Program-made: the position numbers and the translations under genes | The notes under the pieces: model-generated | The model's database searches: none | The model's input: the letters and a program-made list of their open reading frames with translations, nothing else | What the model was told of the DNA's origin: nothing | In this document: positions 40,981-49,636 of the stretch, in pieces | Numbering within the stretch: the stretch's first letter is position 1 | Layout: each line of letters opens with the position of its first letter | Assembly (NCBI GenBank): GCA_963704355.1 | Contig: OY969891.1 | Coordinates: forward strand, 4,898,001 to 4,962,000 | Direction: 5' to 3' | Origin: Bog-473 sp963704355 | Lineage (GTDB): Bacteria > Actinomycetota > Acidimicrobiia > Acidimicrobiales > RAAP-2 | DNA length: 64,000 bases

Positions 40981-41090
40981 AGAGCGAAGAGCATCGCCCC
41001 GGAAGTCCCAAAACCGCAAGCAAAAGGAAATTTCCAGTCGCCCACAGCGTGGGCTCACCCCTCGCTGCACCCGACGGGGCGCGGACTCCC

Positions 41091-42758
41091 TCAGTCCCGC
41101 AGGAGCACGCCGGGTCGCGCGGCCAGACCTTCTGCGGCCGGCGCTCCGTCCACCCGGATGGGCACGCCGTTCACGAGGGTGTGCGTCATGCCCACCGGCG
41201 CGTCGGCGGTGAGCCGCTCGCCGTTGGCGGGGAAGTCGCGCAGGCGGCGCAGTGGCCCGGGGGCCACCGTCTCGGGATCGAAGACGCAGACGTCCGCCGC
41301 CTTGCCCACCTCGACCGTGCCCCGGTCGTCCAGCCCGTAGACGGCGGCCGGCTCGCCGGTCAGCTTGTGGACGGCGCGCTCGAGCGGCATGACGCCCCGC
41401 TCGCGCACCCAGTTGCCGAGCAGATCGGTCGAGAAGCACGCGTCGCAGAGCTGGGACACGTGCGCGCCCGAGTCGGCCAGGCCGAGGAGGACGTTGTCCC
41501 GCGGCAGGAGCCAGGCGATCGCGTCGGGGTCGTCGTTGGCCAGCACCGACCAGAACCGCGACTCCAGGTCGTCGTCGAGCGAGACGTCGAGCATCACGTC
41601 GAGGGGGGTGCACCCTCGCTCCTCCGCCAGCACGGCCACCGCGCGGTCGGTCAGTTCTGGGTGTGAGCGGGACTCGGCCACCGAAATCGAGGCCCAGTTG
41701 AGCGGGAAGCTCCCCGCCCGGCCACTGACGTCTTCCCAGGCCAAGGCCCGCCACGAGGGGTCGCGGTAGGACGCGAGGCGCTCCTCCTTCGACTTGCCCA
41801 TCAGCGCAGCGAAGGTGGGTCGCATGTTGAGCGTGAACGGCTCCGACAGGTTCATCTGGAATACCAGCGGCCGGCACGAGACCTGCGGCCACACCTCGAC
41901 CCCGTCGGCCCAGGCGGCGTCGTGTTCGGCGATCACCTTCTCGTGGTACGGGTAACCCTTGACGGTGAGCAGAGCCGTCCACGTGAAGGGCCGGCCGACC
42001 TCGCGCTGCAGGCGGAAGACATCCTGGTTGGAGAAGATGCCCCCGGGGAGCAACGCGACGACACCGCGCCCGGACTGCTTGACCGGCTCGAGCAGGGCGC
42101 GCAGCTCGGCCAGGTCCGCAACCCGTGACGGGACGGGGCGGCCGCGGTCCCCGTTGTGGGTGGGCGAGGCGCTCGAGGCGAACCCGGCGGCACCCCCGGC
42201 CATGGCCTCCGCGACGACCGCTTGCATCCGGGCGATCTCGTCGTCGGTGGCGGGACGCTCGTAGGCGTCCTCACCCATGACGTAGAGGCGGACCGCGGTG
42301 TGCCCGACGTAGCAGCCGTAGTTGAGCGACGTCCCCCGCGCCGCCACCGCGTCGAGATACTGGGGAAACGTTTCGAACTCGTCCCAGGGCACCCCCGCCG
42401 AGAGCGTGTCGAAGCTCATGTCTTCGACGTGCTGGAGAGTGCGGGCCAGCAGGGCGACACCGTGGGAGCGAATCGGAGCGATGGAGAACCCGCAGTTGCC
42501 TGCGATCACGGTCGTCACCCCGTGGAACGAGGAGGGCGTCAGGTCGGGGTCCCAGAACACCTGCGCGTCGTAGTGGGTATGGATATCGACGAAGCCGGGG
42601 CACACGACCTGACCGGACGCGTCGAGCACGCGCCGTCCCTCCAGACGGGAGCCGATGTCACTGATCCTCCCTCCGGTGATCGCGATGTCGGCGGCCCGGC
42701 CCGCCGACCCCGTCCCGTCGACCACCGTGCCCCCCCGGATGACGATGTCGGCGCTCAT
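41091..42758 (-). CDS. Amidohydrolase family protein (N-acyl-D-amino-acid deacylase type)
   Basis: The 555-residue protein starts MSADIVIRGGTVVDGTG, as D-aminoacylases and related amidohydrolases do. It has the metal-binding PGFVDIHTHYDAQ, NCGFSIAP, the metal-site aspartate in LGLADSGAHV and a C-terminal beta-sandwich returning in GTVEVGKAADVCVFD. It probably hydrolyses an amide or carbamoyl-like bond; actinobacteria have many such enzymes of unknown substrate. The ATG at 42758 was chosen at the family N-terminus. The frame stays open far upstream, but that part is antisense to the next hydrolase gene. Confidence 0.87.
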   Translation of the reverse strand: MSADIVIRGGTVVDGTGSAGRAADIAITGGRISDIGSRLEGRRVLDASGQVVCPGFVDIHTHYDAQVFWDPDLTPSSFHGVTTVIAGNCGFSIAPIRSHGVALLARTLQHVEDMSFDTLSAGVPWDEFETFPQYLDAVAARGTSLNYGCYVGHTAVRLYVMGEDAYERPATDDEIARMQAVVAEAMAGGAAGFASSASPTHNGDRGRPVPSRVADLAELRALLEPVKQSGRGVVALLPGGIFSNQDVFRLQREVGRPFTWTALLTVKGYPYHEKVIAEHDAAWADGVEVWPQVSCRPLVFQMNLSEPFTLNMRPTFAALMGKSKEERLASYRDPSWRALAWEDVSGRAGSFPLNWASISVAESRSHPELTDRAVAVLAEERGCTPLDVMLDVSLDDDLESRFWSVLANDDPDAIAWLLPRDNVLLGLADSGAHVSQLCDACFSTDLLGNWVRERGVMPLERAVHKLTGEPAAVYGLDDRGTVEVGKAADVCVFDPETVAPGPLRRLRDFPANGERLTADAPVGMTHTLVNGVPIRVDGAPAAEGLAARPGVLLRD

Positions 42759-42905
42759 GCCCTCATCGTCGCAGTCATTTGGGCGCCGTGCACGCGCGGG
42801 GTGCCGACCTGCGGCACGGCTCGGGTACCGTGGGTCCCGAGGCCCCGCGTCGTTCCGTGGGGAGGGGACGGTGCGCCGAGCCGGCGCAAGACTGGAGTAG
42901 TCACG

Positions 42906-44018
42906 ATGGCGGTTCCGTTTTTCAAGCAGAAGCCGGCACAGACCGATGACAGCCTGCAGATCGCGGGCGCCATCGTGGCTCCGTCCGACGGCCCGTCCCC
43001 GGTCGAGCTCGTCGACGCCGGCCACGCCCCGCACGGTCTCGGCGTGGTGCGCGACCAGTACTTCCGGAAGATCCGCAAATCCCCGACCATCCGCATGGTC
43101 CCCAGCTCCATCATGGTGGAGGGCCGTCGCCTCCGCTTTGCCGTGTCGGACAACGTGGACGCGCACGGCCCCGACGGTCCGGGCTCTCCGCCGGTGTGGG
43201 CCGTCAACATCCACGGCTACTTCGCCGGCGGCGGCATGTACTGGCGCGAGAGCGCGCGACTGGCCGAGCAGCTGGGCTGGCGCGTCATCAACCCCAGCCT
43301 CCCCGGCTTCGGCGGCAGCGATCCGCTCGAGTGGCAGGACGTCTCCATGGAGAACCTGGCCAACCAGGTCATGGCGATCGTGCACAAGGTCGAGGCCGGA
43401 CCGGTCGTCCTGCTCGGACACTCCATGGGCGGCGCCGTCGCTGTGCAGTTCGCGCACGACCACCCCCGCCGCACCCTCGGCGTCATCTATCGCGACGGGG
43501 TGAGCACGCCGGCGTGGAAGGAGCGCGCCGGCATCATCCCCTTCCTCCTGACGCCGATCCTGCCTGACATCGCGCCCATGGTCGACATGATCGCCGCGGT
43601 CATCTTCGACTTGCCCGACCTGGCCATCGGCCGCATGTACTCCACGGTCCGGGCCGTCCTCCCCGACGTGCGCCAGAACATCCAGACCGTGTCGCAGACC
43701 CTTCCCATCGGCAGCATGCTCATGGCCGTCGACCAGCGCAGCGAGGTTCGTCACCTGGTGGCCCAGCAGATCCCTATCCTCAACGAGTGGGGCTGCTTCG
43801 ACCGCATCACGCCCGGGCACACTGCGCTCGAGTTCGCCGCCATCGCGCGCGCGCCCGTGGTGTGGGTGCCGGGCGGGCACAGCTGGATGTTGGCCCGGCC
43901 GCAGGGCCAGGCCGACATCCTCATCCACCTGACGCAGGGCGAAGAATTCCTGGCCAAGATGGAGACACGCTGGCGCCAGCTCAACCCCCGCGAGTACACC
44001 CTGCGCGCCGTCAACTGA
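42906..44018 (+). CDS. Alpha/beta-hydrolase
   Basis: The 370-residue alpha/beta-hydrolase fold protein has the nucleophile elbow LLGHSMGGAVAVQ, VNIHGYFAGGG as oxyanion strand, PSLPGFGGSDP and a C-terminal PGGHSWML histidine. The 70-residue N-terminal extension before the core is unusual for the simple members. GGAG lies 10 nt before the ATG. It is followed 58 bp later by a DedA gene on the same strand. The substrate is unknown. Confidence 0.85.
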   Translation: MAVPFFKQKPAQTDDSLQIAGAIVAPSDGPSPVELVDAGHAPHGLGVVRDQYFRKIRKSPTIRMVPSSIMVEGRRLRFAVSDNVDAHGPDGPGSPPVWAVNIHGYFAGGGMYWRESARLAEQLGWRVINPSLPGFGGSDPLEWQDVSMENLANQVMAIVHKVEAGPVVLLGHSMGGAVAVQFAHDHPRRTLGVIYRDGVSTPAWKERAGIIPFLLTPILPDIAPMVDMIAAVIFDLPDLAIGRMYSTVRAVLPDVRQNIQTVSQTLPIGSMLMAVDQRSEVRHLVAQQIPILNEWGCFDRITPGHTALEFAAIARAPVVWVPGGHSWMLARPQGQADILIHLTQGEEFLAKMETRWRQLNPREYTLRAVN

Positions 44019-44076
44019 CGGCGGGCATCCCCCCGGCCGGGCGCCACGGCCTCTCGGGCCATCCGAGGGGAGCCCC

Positions 44077-44730
44077 GTGATCGACAAGCTCCTCCAGCCG
44101 CTGCTGTCACTGCACGGCTGGCCCGCCTATCTGCTCGTCGGCGTGCTGGTGTTCGCCGAAGCGGCGGTCCTGCTGGGCTTCGTCTTCCCGGGCGAGACGG
44201 CCGCCATACTCGGCGGCGTCCTGGCCTCCAAGGGGGGCGTGAGCCTGGCCGGCATCACCGTCACCGTCGTGGCGTGCGCCATCGTGGGGGACTCGGTCGG
44301 CTACTTGGTCGGCGACAAGTGGGGCCCGTGGTTCTTGCGGCTGCCGCCGCTACGCAAGCGCCAGAAGGGTCTCGATGCCGCACTCGCCCAGCTGCGCCGG
44401 CGCGGCGCGCTGGCCGTCTTCCTCGGGCGCTTCACCGCATTCCTGCGCGCCGTCATCCCGGGCATGGCCGGCCTGTCCAAGATGCGCTACCGCATCTTCC
44501 TCCCCGCCAACGCGGCGGGGGGCGCCGTCTGGGGGGTGCTCTACGTCCTGCTCGGGTACTTCCTCGGTGAGCGGGTGGAGAAGGCGACGGGCATCGCCTC
44601 CGACGTCCTCCTTGCGGTGATCGCGCTCGTCATCGTCGTGCTGGTCATCCGCCACCGGCGCAAGAGCAAGGAGGAGATCGGGCCGTCCGAGCACTCGATG
44701 TCCGACCCTGGGACCGACGCCCCGGGCTGA
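44077..44730 (+). CDS. DedA family membrane protein
   Basis: The 217-residue DedA/SNARE-associated-like membrane protein has the re-entrant loop FVFPGETAAILGG, GDSVGYLVGDKWG, the conserved FLGRFTAFLRAVIPGMAG and then the last two membrane helices, with a charged tail. DedA proteins move lipid carriers such as undecaprenyl phosphate or phospholipids across the inner membrane. The GTG start has GGGGAG at good spacing. The stop lies 9 bp from the convergent GH1 gene. Confidence 0.92.
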   Translation: MIDKLLQPLLSLHGWPAYLLVGVLVFAEAAVLLGFVFPGETAAILGGVLASKGGVSLAGITVTVVACAIVGDSVGYLVGDKWGPWFLRLPPLRKRQKGLDAALAQLRRRGALAVFLGRFTAFLRAVIPGMAGLSKMRYRIFLPANAAGGAVWGVLYVLLGYFLGERVEKATGIASDVLLAVIALVIVVLVIRHRRKSKEEIGPSEHSMSDPGTDAPG

Positions 44731-44739
44731 GCGGCCAGC

Positions 44740-46329
44740 TCAGCCGGGCGGGTCGAGGACCGAGCGGTCCCCGGTGCGCAGCCCGCCGAGCACACGGGCG
44801 AACTCGCCGGCGGCGTCGTCACCTTGGGCATCGGTCTCCAGCCACCGCACCACGGCGGGGTCGCTGCGGTCCAGCCCGAAGAGGCCGAAGCGCGGCTCGT
44901 AGCTCCCCCACTCGTAATTGTCGACCAGCGACCAGTGCAGGTAGGCCCGGACCCGCACCCCCGACGCCACCGCGGCGGCCACGGCGCCCAGGTGCTCGCG
45001 CAGGTAGCGGGGGCGATCCATGCCGTCCGCCCTCGGCCACGCGCGCCCGTCGGCCCCGACCCGCGTCGCCATCCCGTTTTCCACGACCCACAGCGCGAGC
45101 CCGGGGCGCAGCGCGGCCTCGGTGGCGCACCACGAGGACAGCGCCGCCGGGTGGGATTCGACGTCCCACAGGGCGCGCCCCACCGACCAGTCGCGGGCTC
45201 CGCCGGCGACGCGGCGACCCGGGAGGCGCAGGGCATGGCTCGCCACCGGGTCGTACCAGTCGAATCCGACGGCGTCGAGGACGCGCGCCCGGCTCGAGGC
45301 ATGGACGGCGTCGACGACGCGACGGGGTGCGTCACGCCGCGTGCGGCCGCGCAGCGAAGCCCAGGTCCCGCCGCGGCCGGGCGCATGATCGGCGCCGTAC
45401 GGCGACACCTCGGCGAAGAAGCGCCGGATCCACGCCTCGCCGGCGTGCTGCGGCGGGAACGCGGCGTCGTGCACCGCTCGGCGCTCGTCGAGGTAGCGGT
45501 CGACGTCGCTCGGATCGATCCCGGCGTCGCGCAACTGCAGGAGGTCGAGCAGCATGCGGTCCTGCTCGTAGACGGACGAGGAGCTCGTGTTGATCGTGAC
45601 CTCGGCGTCCGGCTGGACGGCGGTCACCACGTCCGCCGCGAGCACGTGCGCGGTCAACAGGTTGTCGAGGACGCAGTAGGCGTCCGAGAGGGCCATGCGG
45701 CGTCCGGGGGGGTGGGTGCCCTCCACCCAGCCCATCAGCATCACGATGTTGGGCTCGTTGACCGTCACCCAGCGCCGGCAGTACGGCGCCAGCGCGGGCA
45801 CGACACGGCCGACGTGACGGGCGAAGACGTCGGGCGAGCCGGGCCGGAGCCAGAACTCCTCGCCCAGCCACCAGGGGTGGGTGAAGTGGTGCAGCGTGAC
45901 GATGGGCTCCATGCCTCGGTCGGTGCATGACGAGAGGATCCCGGCGTAGCGCTCGAGCGCGGACGGGTCGAAGGCATCGGGCCTGGGCTCGAGGCGGGCC
46001 CACTCGACCGAGAGCCGGAACGCATTGGAGCCGGCGGCCGCGGCCCGGTCCAGTGCCTCTTCGGGATGACGCCAGAAGTCGCAGGCCAGACCGGACCGCG
46101 CCGCCCGTCCACAGTCCTCCCAGCCCGCCCAGTTGTTGTGGGGCTCGCCCGGCCCGTTGAACCCGCCCTCAATCTGGTAGCCCGACGTCGCCACGCCGGC
46201 GAGAAAGCCTTGCCCGAGCAGGCTGGCTCGCTCCCCTTGCGGTGCGGCCGCCCGCGCCCGGGGCCGTGACCGCGCCCGCGCCCGCGCCGGCGGGTGCGCG
46301 GTCTTGCGGCGCGGCGGGGAGTCGGGCAT
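44740..46329 (-). CDS. Glycoside hydrolase family 1 (beta-glucosidase-like)
   Basis: The 529-residue GH1 enzyme has the acid/base glutamate in WVTVNEPN and the nucleophile glutamate in LWVVENGMATR, GVATSGYQIEGGF at the start of the barrel, and LHWSLVDNYEW. All are standard for retaining beta-glycosidases. The first 35 residues are an Arg/Ala/Pro-rich extension of low complexity, perhaps not translated if an internal start is used. An unusual segment in the middle (about 255-325) is longer than in typical beta-glucosidases. It stands alone, converging with DedA. Confidence 0.9.
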   Translation of the reverse strand: MPDSPPRRKTAHPPARARARSRPRARAAAPQGERASLLGQGFLAGVATSGYQIEGGFNGPGEPHNNWAGWEDCGRAARSGLACDFWRHPEEALDRAAAAGSNAFRLSVEWARLEPRPDAFDPSALERYAGILSSCTDRGMEPIVTLHHFTHPWWLGEEFWLRPGSPDVFARHVGRVVPALAPYCRRWVTVNEPNIVMLMGWVEGTHPPGRRMALSDAYCVLDNLLTAHVLAADVVTAVQPDAEVTINTSSSSVYEQDRMLLDLLQLRDAGIDPSDVDRYLDERRAVHDAAFPPQHAGEAWIRRFFAEVSPYGADHAPGRGGTWASLRGRTRRDAPRRVVDAVHASSRARVLDAVGFDWYDPVASHALRLPGRRVAGGARDWSVGRALWDVESHPAALSSWCATEAALRPGLALWVVENGMATRVGADGRAWPRADGMDRPRYLREHLGAVAAAVASGVRVRAYLHWSLVDNYEWGSYEPRFGLFGLDRSDPAVVRWLETDAQGDDAAGEFARVLGGLRTGDRSVLDPPG

Positions 46330-46386
46330 CCGTTCAGCTTGGCAGGCGCAGGCGCGCCCGCCCGGCGCCGGGTCGGGGTGCTGGCG

Positions 46387-46989
46387 TCAGCGGGGCTGGG
46401 GCATGGAGCGCAGCCGGGCCAGCCCGGTCGACAAGATGTCCACTTCGTCGCTCGCCTGGCGCACGAGCGCACGCACCTGCGGCTCGGCCGCCTCGCTCCC
46501 GGCCCGCAGCGCGGCCGCCTGCACGTCCCTCGCCGCGCCGATCAGGTCGGCCACCTGCACGCGCAACGCGTCTGTCCGCGCCACGCCACGGGGCAGGCGC
46601 CGCTCCAGGCGGAGCAATCCGTCCAGGTCGCCGGCGACGCCTCGCAACGAGCGGCACACCGCCGGCAGGTCGGCCACCGGCGCATCGTGCGTGGAGGCGT
46701 GGGACACGGCCGTCTCGGCATCCTCCACCGCCACCCACATGCGGCGGCGGACCCGGGCCGCTGTGCCGGCGCTCAGTTGCTCTGGCGTGGCCCGGGCCCA
46801 GTAGCGCTCCCGTCCGGCGGAGGCGAGCGTGAGGCCGGCCAGGAGGCCACGCGTGGCCACGTGCCCGCGCACCAGGTGCCAGCGGCGGCGCACGTAGCGC
46901 CGCGCCACCACGAAGGCGACGGCCAGCGACACGGCACCCACCAAGCCCACGATGAGCAGGAACTCGACCGCATGGACCAGGAAGCTCAC
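46387..46989 (-). CDS. Hypothetical protein with N-terminal membrane helix
   Basis: The 200-residue protein begins with one membrane helix (about 6-30, EFLLIVGLVGAVSLAVAFVV), then an arginine-rich stretch and a long helical cytoplasmic domain probably forming a coiled coil. No family is recognised. The GTG start lies 6 nt behind TAGGCT on the minus strand, another leaderless candidate. It is divergent from the gene at 47042. Confidence 0.7.
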   Translation of the reverse strand: MSFLVHAVEFLLIVGLVGAVSLAVAFVVARRYVRRRWHLVRGHVATRGLLAGLTLASAGRERYWARATPEQLSAGTAARVRRRMWVAVEDAETAVSHASTHDAPVADLPAVCRSLRGVAGDLDGLLRLERRLPRGVARTDALRVQVADLIGAARDVQAAALRAGSEAAEPQVRALVRQASDEVDILSTGLARLRSMPQPR

Positions 46990-46995
46990 GGTCCA

Positions 46996-47001
46996 AGCCT
47001 A
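46996..47001 (-). promoter_or_regulatory. -10 element TAGGCT, leaderless start
   Basis: On the minus strand TAGGCT lies 6 nt before the GTG at 46989. It is divergent from the -10 at 47029-47034. Confidence 0.45.
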
Positions 47002-47028
47002 CGCGGCGGGGCACCGGAATTCCGGCGG

Positions 47029-47034
47029 TACCCT
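47029..47034 (+). promoter_or_regulatory. -10 element TACCCT, leaderless start
   Basis: TACCCT lies 7 nt before the ATG at 47042. Confidence 0.45.
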
Positions 47035-47041
47035 TCGTGGC

Positions 47042-47881
47042 ATGGAACCGGCCTCGGTGCCTGGTGCTGGCGGGTCGGAGACGGAGGCGGGGACGGAGAC
47101 GGACCCGCCCCCCTCGCCGCCGCCCGACGGGTGGACACCCGGGGTCCCCTCGGTCCGTGAGCACCTGCCCAGCCTCGTGTTCGGTGCCGCCCTGCCCATC
47201 GGGGTGTACTTCGCCGTGCGCAGCCACGTGCACACCGACGCCCAGGCGCTCATCATCGCCGGCAGCTTCTCGGTGGCCTGGATCCTCATCGAGTTCGTGC
47301 GGAAGCGCCGGCTCGACTTCGTGGGCGCCATCGTCCTCTTCGGCTTCGCGGTGGGCGTGATCAGCTCCACGCTCCTCGGCGGCAACTCCTACGTCCTCAA
47401 GGTCAGGGACGCGTTCTTCACCGCCCTCTTCGGGATCGCCTGCATCGTCACCATCTACACCCACGACCGCCCGGCGCTCTTCTACGTCGGCCGGTATCTC
47501 TCTGCGGGCAGCGACCCGTCCAAGGTGTCCGCGTTCAACCAGCTGCACGACATCGAGATCGGGCGCCACACCTTCCGGGTGCTCTCGGTCGTGTGGGGCA
47601 TCGGGCTGGTCGTCGAGGCCACTTCCCGCATGGTGCTGGCCGAGCAGCTGCACACCGCCACGTTCCTCGCGGTGTCCCCGTTCATCACCGCGACGGTGAT
47701 CGGGGGCCTCTTCGCATTCACGGTCGCGTACACGAGACGGGCGCAGCTCGAGGCGGCCGCGCTCATGGGTGAGGCCGGCGGCGCGGCCGGCGGCGCGGCC
47801 GGCGGCGCGGCCGGCGGCGCCGATGCCGTGGCCGAGCCGGTGGCGGACGCCGACGGTTCCCCTCAGATTCCCCTGTCCTAG
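47042..47881 (+). CDS. VC0807/DUF3159-like integral membrane protein
   Basis: The 279-residue protein has a Pro/Gly/Thr-rich N-terminus (about 1-35) and then six hydrophobic segments: SLVFGAALPIGVYFAV, ALIIAGSFSVAWILI, VGAIVLFGFAVGVISS, FFTALFGIACIVTIY, and two near 185 and 215. The pattern and the RPALFYVGRYLSAG motif resemble actinobacterial VC0807-family membrane proteins of unknown role. Near the C-terminus a 12-bp repeat encodes GGAA four times. TACCCT lies 7 nt before the ATG. Confidence 0.75.
   Translation: MEPASVPGAGGSETEAGTETDPPPSPPPDGWTPGVPSVREHLPSLVFGAALPIGVYFAVRSHVHTDAQALIIAGSFSVAWILIEFVRKRRLDFVGAIVLFGFAVGVISSTLLGGNSYVLKVRDAFFTALFGIACIVTIYTHDRPALFYVGRYLSAGSDPSKVSAFNQLHDIEIGRHTFRVLSVVWGIGLVVEATSRMVLAEQLHTATFLAVSPFITATVIGGLFAFTVAYTRRAQLEAAALMGEAGGAAGGAAGGAAGGADAVAEPVADADGSPQIPLS
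47774..47821. repeat. Four 12-bp tandem repeats inside a coding region
   Basis: The unit GCCGGCGGCGCG is repeated four times (last base changed) and encodes AGGA/GGAA repeats in the membrane protein tail. Being in frame and a multiple of three, copy-number change would not break the gene. Confidence 0.85.
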
Positions 47882-47949
47882 CCCGCGCATCTATCCTCGG
47901 CGGCGCACCGGCGCCGGCCGAGCGGCGAGGGCACAGCGAAGGGAGCACC

Positions 47950-48723
47950 ATGGCAGACGAAGTGCTGCGCGAGCGCCGCGGCAACGTGGAGATCCTCACC
48001 ATCAATCGCCCCGAAGCGCGCAATGCCATCAACGGCGCCGTCAGCCGCGCCATGTCCGCGGCCATGGACGAGTTGGCCCAGGACCCCGAGTGCTGGGTGG
48101 TCGTCATCACCGGCAGCGGGGACAAGGCGTTCAGCGCCGGCATGGACCTGAAGGCCTTCAGCAGCGGCGAGGGCGGCGACATCATTGGAGCCAGCGGTGG
48201 CTTCGGCGGGCTGACCCAACGCGACTTCGCCAAGCCGATCATCGCGGCGGTGAACGGGTCCGCGCTGGCGGGCGGCTTCGAGATCATGCTGTCGTGCGAC
48301 CTCGTGGTGGCAGCCGACCACGCCACCTTCGGCATCCCCGAGGCCAAGCGCGGCCTCATCGCCGGGGCGGGCGGCCTCATCCGGATGCCCAAGCGTCTTC
48401 CCATGGCCATCGCGCTGGAGCTGGCCATGACCGGCGACCCGATCGATGCCGAGCGGGCCTACGCGCTCGGCCTCGTCAACAAGGTCGTGCCGTCGGGCGA
48501 GCTGCTGGCCGAGGCGGTCGAGCTGGCCGAGCGCATCGCCGCCAACGCGCCGCTCGCCGTGCGCTACTCGAAGAGCGTGATGAAGCGGGCCGCAGAGCTG
48601 CCCGAGTCCGACGGCTGGGCCATCAACACCGAGGCGGTCGGCGTCGTGTTCTCCTCGGCCGACGCCATGGAAGGCCCGATCGCATTCGCCGAGAAACGCC
48701 CGCCCAGGTGGCAGGGCAAATAG
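47950..48723 (+). CDS. Enoyl-CoA hydratase/isomerase (crotonase family)
   Basis: The 257-residue crotonase has the CoA-binding INRPEARNAIN, the oxyanion-hole KAFSAGMDLKAF and ALAGGFEIMLSCDLVVA, with the acid in the FGIPEAKRGLIAGAGG region. It hydrates or isomerises enoyl-CoA esters and would act after the acyl-CoA dehydrogenases elsewhere in the window. GAAGGGAGC precedes the ATG as a ribosome binding site. A small membrane protein gene starts 8 bp after its stop. Confidence 0.92.
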   Translation: MADEVLRERRGNVEILTINRPEARNAINGAVSRAMSAAMDELAQDPECWVVVITGSGDKAFSAGMDLKAFSSGEGGDIIGASGGFGGLTQRDFAKPIIAAVNGSALAGGFEIMLSCDLVVAADHATFGIPEAKRGLIAGAGGLIRMPKRLPMAIALELAMTGDPIDAERAYALGLVNKVVPSGELLAEAVELAERIAANAPLAVRYSKSVMKRAAELPESDGWAINTEAVGVVFSSADAMEGPIAFAEKRPPRWQGK

Positions 48724-48730
48724 CGCCACG

Positions 48731-49135
48731 GTGCTGGCGCCGGCGCTCGATACCGTCCGCCTGACCCTCCACGTCCTGGCCGCCACCGTCTGGGTGGGTG
48801 GCCAGATCGTGATGTTGGGCCTGGTCGGCCCCGCACGCTCGCTGGGCGGCGACGCTCCGAAGGTCCTGGCGCGGGCCTTCGCCCGGATGGCCTGGCCCGC
48901 CTTCGTCGTGCTCGTGGCCACAGGCATCTGGAACGTGGCCGCGGTCCACTACTCGTCCCAGGACTCGGCCTGGAAGGCGGTGCTGATGGCCAAGATCCTG
49001 GTCGTGGTCGTGGCCGGGGTCGGCACCGCCCTCCACCAGCGGGCAAAGACCAAGGGCCAGCTCGCGCTGTGGGGGTCGGTGGGCGGCACCGCCAGTGTCG
49101 TCGCTCTCGTCATGGGCATCCTGCTGGCCGGATGA
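48731..49135 (+). CDS. Small CopD-like membrane protein
   Basis: The 134-residue protein has four membrane helices (about 8-28, 48-68, 85-103, 112-132). LTLHVLAATVWVGGQIVMLG in the first helix resembles the HxxxxxxWxGG histidine motif of CopD-like and other putative copper or heme membrane proteins. It begins with GTG 8 bp after the enoyl-CoA hydratase. The function is unproven. Confidence 0.7.
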   Translation: MLAPALDTVRLTLHVLAATVWVGGQIVMLGLVGPARSLGGDAPKVLARAFARMAWPAFVVLVATGIWNVAAVHYSSQDSAWKAVLMAKILVVVVAGVGTALHQRAKTKGQLALWGSVGGTASVVALVMGILLAG

Positions 49136-49246
49136 CTCCGAACACCAAGGTGCGCGTGTCTGCGTGCGGGCACCATCCGGTTGGAATGGGTCTAACCTAA
49201 GTGCGAGTACACCACCCACTCGTGGGCTCAGGTGAAGGAGATTCTC

Positions 49247-49498
49247 ATGCTGGCTGACCTCTTCGGTCCCGACCTGCTCATCGTTGCCATCGTCCTCGTC
49301 GTGGTCCTCTTCGGTGGAGCGGCGATCCCCAAGCTGGCCCGCAACCTCGGCTCGGCGAAGAACCAGTTCGAAGAGGGCATGAAGGACGGCAAGGCCGAAG
49401 GGGCGGAAGCGGCCAGCGGCACCTCGGCAGCCGCAGACACCCCCACCCCCACCCCGGCCCCGGCGCCCCCCGTCGAGGGCACGTCCCAGACCGGTTGA
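49247..49498 (+). CDS. tatA: Sec-independent protein translocase TatA/E
   Basis: The 83-residue protein has a single N-terminal membrane helix (LLIVAIVLVVVLFGG), the hinge and amphipathic helix with AIPKLARNLGSAKNQFEEGM, and a Pro/Thr-rich tail, the exact TatA layout. It forms the pore of the twin-arginine translocase. AAGGAG lies 6 nt before the ATG at 49247, which decides that start over the GTG at 49232. No tatB or tatC is nearby. Confidence 0.92.
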   Translation: MLADLFGPDLLIVAIVLVVVLFGGAAIPKLARNLGSAKNQFEEGMKDGKAEGAEAASGTSAAADTPTPTPAPAPPVEGTSQTG

Positions 49499-49636
49499 CC
49501 GCCGGTCGCACCGACCGCACCGGCCACACCGGCGGCGCCCCCGACACCCGGAGCCGTGGCGCGAAGCCCGGACGACCACATCTCGCCGCACGAGCGCACA
49601 CGGGGGGAGCACTGTCACCGGGCAATGCATTGAGCA

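Larger units (their letters stand above)
40657..41090. other. Repeat-filled gap between convergent genes
   Basis: This 434-bp gap holds two copies of the hairpin core and a 29-bp tandem array (listed separately) and no gene. The remainder, about 40981-41090, is unremarkable and contains GTGGGCTCACCCC near its end, an inverted match to the GGGTGAGCCC of the array. Confidence 0.8.

Noticed and set aside
42759..44087. A very long minus-strand open frame continuous with the amidohydrolase
   Set aside because: It is antisense to the clear alpha/beta-hydrolase gene at 42906-44018, and its composition is that of a high-GC shadow frame.
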